Assembly: GCA_031259205.1 (NCBI GenBank)
Contig: JAIRLS010000090.1
Span: 1 to 8,707, forward strand
Reading direction: 5' to 3'
Source: Bacteroidales bacterium
GTDB taxonomy: Bacteria > Bacteroidota > Bacteroidia > Bacteroidales > UBA4181
Length of the DNA: 8,707 nucleotides
The notes below the pieces were generated by a model, which saw only the letters and a list, made by a program, of their open reading frames with translations, searched no databases and had not been told where the DNA came from. Below, piece by piece: positions 6,056-8,707 of this stretch. The position numbers and the translations under genes were made by a program. Each line of letters starts with the position of its first letter. The first letter of the stretch is position 1.

Positions 6056-7333
6056 CTATCGGGAGATGATGTCGAAGCCTGTATAGGCATGTAATGCTTC
6101 GGGTAGCCTTATTCCGTCGGGAGTTTGGCCGTTTTCCAGCAGTGCGGCGAGGATACGCGGCAATGCTAATGCGCTTCCGTTGAGAGTATGCGCCAGCAGC
6201 GGTTTTTTACTGTTTTCGTCGCGGTAACGAAGTTTTAGCCGGTTGGACTGAAAAGATTCGAAATTGGACACCGAACTGACTTCGAGCCACAAGCGTTGAG
6301 CGGCGGAAAATACTTCAAAATCATAAGTCAATGCGGACGTAAAACTCATGTCGCCGCCGCAAAGTTTAACAATGCGGTAAGGCAGTTCCAACTGTCGAAC
6401 CAGCGATTCTACATGCCCTACCATCTCTTCCAGTGCGGCATAGGAGCGTTCGGGATGTTCCAGTCGTACGATTTCTACTTTGTCGAACTGGTGCAGGCGG
6501 TTGAGTCCGCGTACATCCTTGCCGTATGAGCCGGCTTCACGCCTGAAACAGGGGGTGTAAGCGGTCATTTTCACCGGAAAATCCGTTGCGTCAAGAATAC
6601 AGTCGCGGTAAATGTTGGTCACAGGTATTTCTGCTGTGGGAATGAGGTAGAAATTATCCGTCGTTACGTGATACATCTGTCCTTCTTTATCGGGAAGATT
6701 TCCCGTGCCGAAACCGGAATCTTCATTGACCATCAGCGGCGGCATCATTTCCTTGTATCCGGCGGCGACAGCCTGATCAAGGAAAAAAGAGATCAAAGCG
6801 CGTTGCAGTTTTGCGCCTTTGTCTTTATAGACCGGAAAACCGGCGCCCGTCAATTTCACGCCCAATTCGAAGTCGATGAGGTCGTATTTTTTGGCCAATT
6901 CCCAGTGAGGAAGGGCTTTGTCCGGCAATGCCGGAGGTGTTCCGCCCGAACGCACCACTACGTTATCGGCAGCCGTCTTGCCCGGTGGTACCGAGGCATG
7001 AGGCACGTTAGGCAACAGCACAAGCAAATCCCTCAACTGACGCTCGGCTTCTTCCTGTTGGACTGTCGAAACACTTGCCTGTTCTTTCAAAGCGCTCACT
7101 ATCCGTTTGGCTGCTTCCGCTTCTTCTTTCTGTCCCGATCGCATCAATGCGCCGATCTCCTTTGCCCGGATATTCAGTTCCGACTGAATCCGGTCGGCGC
7201 GAACCTGCAACTTCTTGCGCCGAGCATCGACGGACAGTATTTCTTCTATTATCCCTTCCGACTGAAACCCCTTGACGGCCAGCCTGCGAATGACTTCCTC
7301 TTTATTTTCTTCTATCATCTTGACGGTTAGCAT
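6056..7333 (-). CDS. serS: Seryl-tRNA synthetase
   Basis: Class II aminoacyl-tRNA synthetase that charges tRNA-Ser (and tRNA-Sec where present) with serine in the cytoplasm. The 425 residues have the standard layout. An N-terminal helical coiled-coil arm, about 25-110, reaches for the long variable arm of tRNA-Ser. The catalytic core follows. Motif 1 is around LISFFLDQAVAAGYKEMMPP at about 180-199. The serine-binding TAE loop is at 233-235 in LIPTAEIPVTN. Motif 2 is FRREAGSYGKDVRGLNRLHQ at about 263-282. Motif 3 is NGSALALPRILAALLENGQ at about 385-403, with the ATP-binding arginine. GTGNLPDKEGQMY at about 209-221 is also typical. The start MLTVKMI matches the usual N-terminus. It lies downstream of rplU-rpmA but behind a terminator. 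I see no clear TAnnTTTG box between that terminator and the ATG, so read-through may supply its transcript. Confidence 0.97.
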   Translation of the reverse strand: MLTVKMIEENKEEVIRRLAVKGFQSEGIIEEILSVDARRKKLQVRADRIQSELNIRAKEIGALMRSGQKEEAEAAKRIVSALKEQASVSTVQQEEAERQLRDLLVLLPNVPHASVPPGKTAADNVVVRSGGTPPALPDKALPHWELAKKYDLIDFELGVKLTGAGFPVYKDKGAKLQRALISFFLDQAVAAGYKEMMPPLMVNEDSGFGTGNLPDKEGQMYHVTTDNFYLIPTAEIPVTNIYRDCILDATDFPVKMTAYTPCFRREAGSYGKDVRGLNRLHQFDKVEIVRLEHPERSYAALEEMVGHVESLVRQLELPYRIVKLCGGDMSFTSALTYDFEVFSAAQRLWLEVSSVSNFESFQSNRLKLRYRDENSKKPLLAHTLNGSALALPRILAALLENGQTPDGIRLPEALHAYTGFDIISR

Positions 7334-7375
7334 AGCTTTATTTTTTTGTAAATGAACCGGTTTTCAATATGGTAT

Positions 7376-7409
7376 AAACAAAAAATCTCCCGTCATAACA
7401 GGAGATTTT
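7376..7409 (-). terminator. Rho-independent terminator after rpmA
   Basis: Read on the minus strand, AAAATCTCC (7401-7409) pairs with GGAGATTTT (7382-7390) across a 10-nt loop, followed by further Ts (TTGTTT). It lies 22 nt past the rpmA stop codon, the expected place for the end of the rplU-rpmA transcript. Confidence 0.78.
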
Positions 7410-7430
7410 ACAGTTAAAGAGTGTCGATAG

Positions 7431-7691
7431 CTACACCGCATGAGGCATTACCGACACGTAAGATTTATTGTTGCGTTTTTTGCGGAACTCTATCGTACCG
7501 TCTATCAGTGCGAAAAGAGTATGGTCGCGGCCTATGCCTACGTTAAGCCCTGCATTATGCCTCGTACCGCGTTGCCGTACTAAAATATTGCCGGCTTTGC
7601 AGACTTGCCCGCCGAATAATTTTACTCCTAACCGTTTACTCTCTGATTCACGTCCGTTGCGCGAACTGCCGACGCCTTTTTTATGTGCCAT
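7431..7691 (-). CDS. rpmA: 50S ribosomal protein L27
   Basis: Large-subunit ribosomal protein whose N-terminal tail reaches the peptidyl-transferase centre. The 86 residues begin MAHKKGVGSSRNGRESESKR, the L27 signature, with no Firmicutes-type cleavable N-terminal extension. LGVKLFGGQVCKAGNILVRQ and RGTRHNAGLNVGIGRDHTLF follow in the conserved order. It is separated from rplU by only 10 nt and ends 22 nt before a terminator, the standard L21-L27 pair. Confidence 0.98.
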   Translation of the reverse strand: MAHKKGVGSSRNGRESESKRLGVKLFGGQVCKAGNILVRQRGTRHNAGLNVGIGRDHTLFALIDGTIEFRKKRNNKSYVSVMPHAV

Positions 7692-7701
7692 TTTTTCTTA
7701 T

Positions 7702-8013
7702 TTATATGGTGATACTTTCGATGAGTATTTGGGTGAAATCCTGACGGTGCCCCGTTTGTTTCTGATACCCTTTTCTTCTTTTTTTCTTAAAAATCAGTAC
7801 TTTGTCCCCACGAACATGTGACACGATGGATGCGTTCACCATTGCGCCTTCCACTGTTGGAGTACCTACCTTAACGTCGTTGTCATCGTCAATGAGATAT
7901 ACCTTGTCGAATGACAACTTCCCGCCTTCCTCTCCTTCCTGACGGTGTACAAATATTTTCCGGTCTTTGCTGACTTTGAACTGCTGACCTGCGATTTCTA
8001 CAATTGCGTACAT
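7702..8013 (-). CDS. rplU: 50S ribosomal protein L21
   Basis: Large-subunit protein that binds 23S rRNA. It has 103 residues, the same length as in E. coli. MYAIVEIAGQQFKVSKDRKI is the conserved N-terminus. DKVYLIDDDNDVKVGTPTVE follows, and the basic C-terminal part KVLIFKKKRRKGYQKQTGHR holds the family's KRRKGYRxxxGHRQ motif that contacts rRNA. It is the first gene of the rplU-rpmA unit, with a strong promoter 23 nt upstream of the start codon. Confidence 0.98.
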   Translation of the reverse strand: MYAIVEIAGQQFKVSKDRKIFVHRQEGEEGGKLSFDKVYLIDDDNDVKVGTPTVEGAMVNASIVSHVRGDKVLIFKKKRRKGYQKQTGHRQDFTQILIESITI

Positions 8014-8035
8014 TGATGCTAAAATTTTCGGACGG

Positions 8036-8066
8036 CAAAGATAAGTGTTTTTTTTATTACGACAAA
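8036..8066 (-). promoter_or_regulatory. rplU-rpmA promoter
   Basis: On the minus strand TTTG (8063-8066) is followed after 19 nt by TATCTTTG (8036-8043), a full match to the Bacteroidota -33/-7 consensus. Transcription would start near 8030, giving a short leader of about 17 nt before the ATG at 8013. That leaves little room for a leader structure that binds a ribosomal protein. Confidence 0.82.
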
Positions 8067-8146
8067 ATTTTTGATGTCTTTTAAAAAAAATATTCTAATG
8101 AAGAATGGATTTTAATGGGTGACTGATACTTTTGTTACAATTATTT

Positions 8147-8178
8147 TTTGTCATTCTTGTTGTGTTCATTTATCTTTG
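8147..8178 (+). promoter_or_regulatory. rnpB promoter
   Basis: TTTG (8147-8150), a 20-nt spacer and TATCTTTG (8171-8178) match the Bacteroidota consensus fully. The predicted start near 8185 coincides with the first base of the P1 helix of RNase P RNA. The unit is divergent from rplU, whose promoter lies about 80 nt away. Confidence 0.82.
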
Positions 8179-8184
8179 TCCTCG

Positions 8185-8529
8185 AAAAGCAGGCCGTTCT
8201 ATCGCAGCAATGCTGAGGAAAGTCCGGGCAACGCAGGGCGCCATGCTTCCTAACGGGAAGTTGTCGCGAGGCAAATAAGCGTAACAGAAAATAACCGCCG
8301 GCCATAACGGTGCAGGCAAGGGTGAAAAGGTAGGGTAAGCGCCTACCGGTTCCGATGGCGACACCGGAAGCCGTACGCATCATGGGTTGTAAGGCCATGT
8401 ACACCGTCGTTTGAGGGTAGCCCGCCCAAGACGGGGGGTAGGCCGCATGACTCCGGCAGCAATGCCGGAGCAAGATAAATGATAGAATCCGGGCAACCGG
8501 AACAGAACCCGGCTTACAGGCCTGCTTTT
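8185..8529 (+). ncRNA. rnpB: RNase P RNA (bacterial type A)
   Basis: Catalytic RNA of RNase P, which removes 5' leaders from pre-tRNAs. The ends are set by helix P1: AAAAGCAGGCC (8185-8195) pairs over 11 bp with GGCCTGCTTTT (8519-8529). The universal core is present: GAGGAAAGTCCGGGC at 8215-8229 and ACAGAACCCGGCTTAC at 8502-8517, which together form P4 and its flanks. GGTGAAAAGG and the hairpin GGTAGG/CCTACC with loop GTAAGCG lie near 8321-8347, in the specificity domain. That loop is usually GTAAGAG. Length about 345 nt is ordinary. A U-rich run (TTTTTATTATTTTT) directly after P1 probably serves as the termination signal, with P1 as the stem. A long minus-strand frame over this RNA is not a gene. 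Confidence 0.95.
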
Positions 8530-8595
8530 TATTATTTTTGGGGTAATTCTTTTTTTGAGGTGCTATGAAAAACAATTCTTCTGACCTCCACTATA

Positions 8596-8627
8596 GCGCG
8601 AAGGCACGAAAGCACGAAGGCACGAAT
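8596..8627. repeat. Tandem 8-bp repeat, four units
   Basis: Four head-to-tail octamers: GCGCGAAG, GCACGAAA, GCACGAAG and GCACGAAT, consensus GC[A/G]CGAAN. The period of 8 is not a multiple of three, which argues against a coding role. It forms the left part of a repeat-rich tail with the palindrome and hairpin that follow. Confidence 0.8.
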
Positions 8628-8631
8628 GTAG

Positions 8632-8650
8632 AGACGCACGGCGTGCGTCT
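8632..8650. repeat. Perfect 19-nt palindrome, REP-like
   Basis: AGACGCACGGCGTGCGTCT is self-complementary over nine base pairs around one central G. It starts 4 nt after the tandem octamers. Such GC-rich palindromes are typical of dispersed intergenic repeats. Copy number cannot be seen from one window. Confidence 0.65.
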
Positions 8651-8686
8651 GAATGCTGAATACGCATCCGCTTTGGAGAATGCGGA

Positions 8687-8703
8687 ACGTCCTGAAAGGA
8701 CGT
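8687..8703. repeat. Hairpin ACGTCC/GGACGT near the right edge
   Basis: ACGTCC (8687-8692) and GGACGT (8698-8703) form a 6-bp inverted repeat around TGAAA. Just before it, CCGC (8668-8671) and GCGG (8682-8685) are a further short complementary pair. No T-run follows within the window, so it does not look like a terminator. It probably belongs to the same repeat element as the upstream palindrome. Confidence 0.5.
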
Positions 8704-8707
8704 AACT

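Noticed and set aside
6668..7330. Plus-strand frame of 220 codons antisense to serS
   Set aside because: It lies opposite the well conserved serS and has no recognisable domain.
8141..8575. Minus-strand open frame of 144 codons over the RNase P RNA
   Set aside because: It is antisense to a complete rnpB with all core motifs, resembles no protein I know, and has no promoter of its own.
8596..8650. Possible CRISPR array
   Set aside because: The units are 8 bp with no spacers between them, and no cas gene is present.
8565..8705. Plus-strand frame of 46 codons (MKNNSSDLHY...RPERT) after rnpB
   Set aside because: Most of it is tandem octamers, a palindrome and a hairpin, and the period-8 repeat does not keep frame. 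It has no recognisable domain or promoter, so I treat it as repeat sequence.

Overview
The window comes from a Bacteroidota chromosome, most likely a member of the order Bacteroidales. The genes resemble that group. Several transcription units also start at near-perfect Bacteroidota promoters, with a -7 box TAnnTTTG (TATCTTTG ahead of pstS, tRNA-Lys, rplU and rnpB; TATTTTTG ahead of nagB) and, in the best cases, a TTTG -33 box 19-20 nt upstream. Purine-rich Shine-Dalgarno sites are absent or weak, as is usual in the phylum.

Layout. Positions 1-543 (minus) hold the N-terminal 181 codons of an IS630-family transposase that runs off the left edge. A 235-nt spacer follows, with an orphan terminator-like hairpin and the pst promoter. 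Positions 779-3518 (plus) are a tight pstS-pstC-pstA cluster: a phosphate-binding lipoprotein and the two permease subunits of a high-affinity phosphate ABC importer. The ATPase gene pstB and the regulator gene phoU, which usually follow, are absent. A tRNA-Lys(CTT) gene with its own promoter and terminator comes next at 3719-3791.

The middle and right parts lie on the minus strand and read right to left: rplU (L21), rpmA (L27), a terminator, serS (seryl-tRNA synthetase), nagB (glucosamine-6-phosphate deaminase, with its own promoter) and folC (folylpolyglutamate/dihydrofolate synthase). This is a housekeeping run covering ribosome assembly, tRNA charging, amino-sugar catabolism and folate retention. 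Divergent from rplU, on the plus strand, is rnpB (RNase P RNA) at about 8185-8529. The last 110 nt are a non-coding-looking cluster of an 8-bp tandem repeat, a perfect palindrome and a hairpin, resembling a dispersed intergenic repeat.

I found no clearly new multi-gene system. The points most worth checking are the pst cluster without its ATPase, an EF-hand-type calcium loop inside PstS, the exact dyad over the transposase promoter and start codon, the repeat cluster at the right end, and a base change in a conserved RNase P RNA loop.
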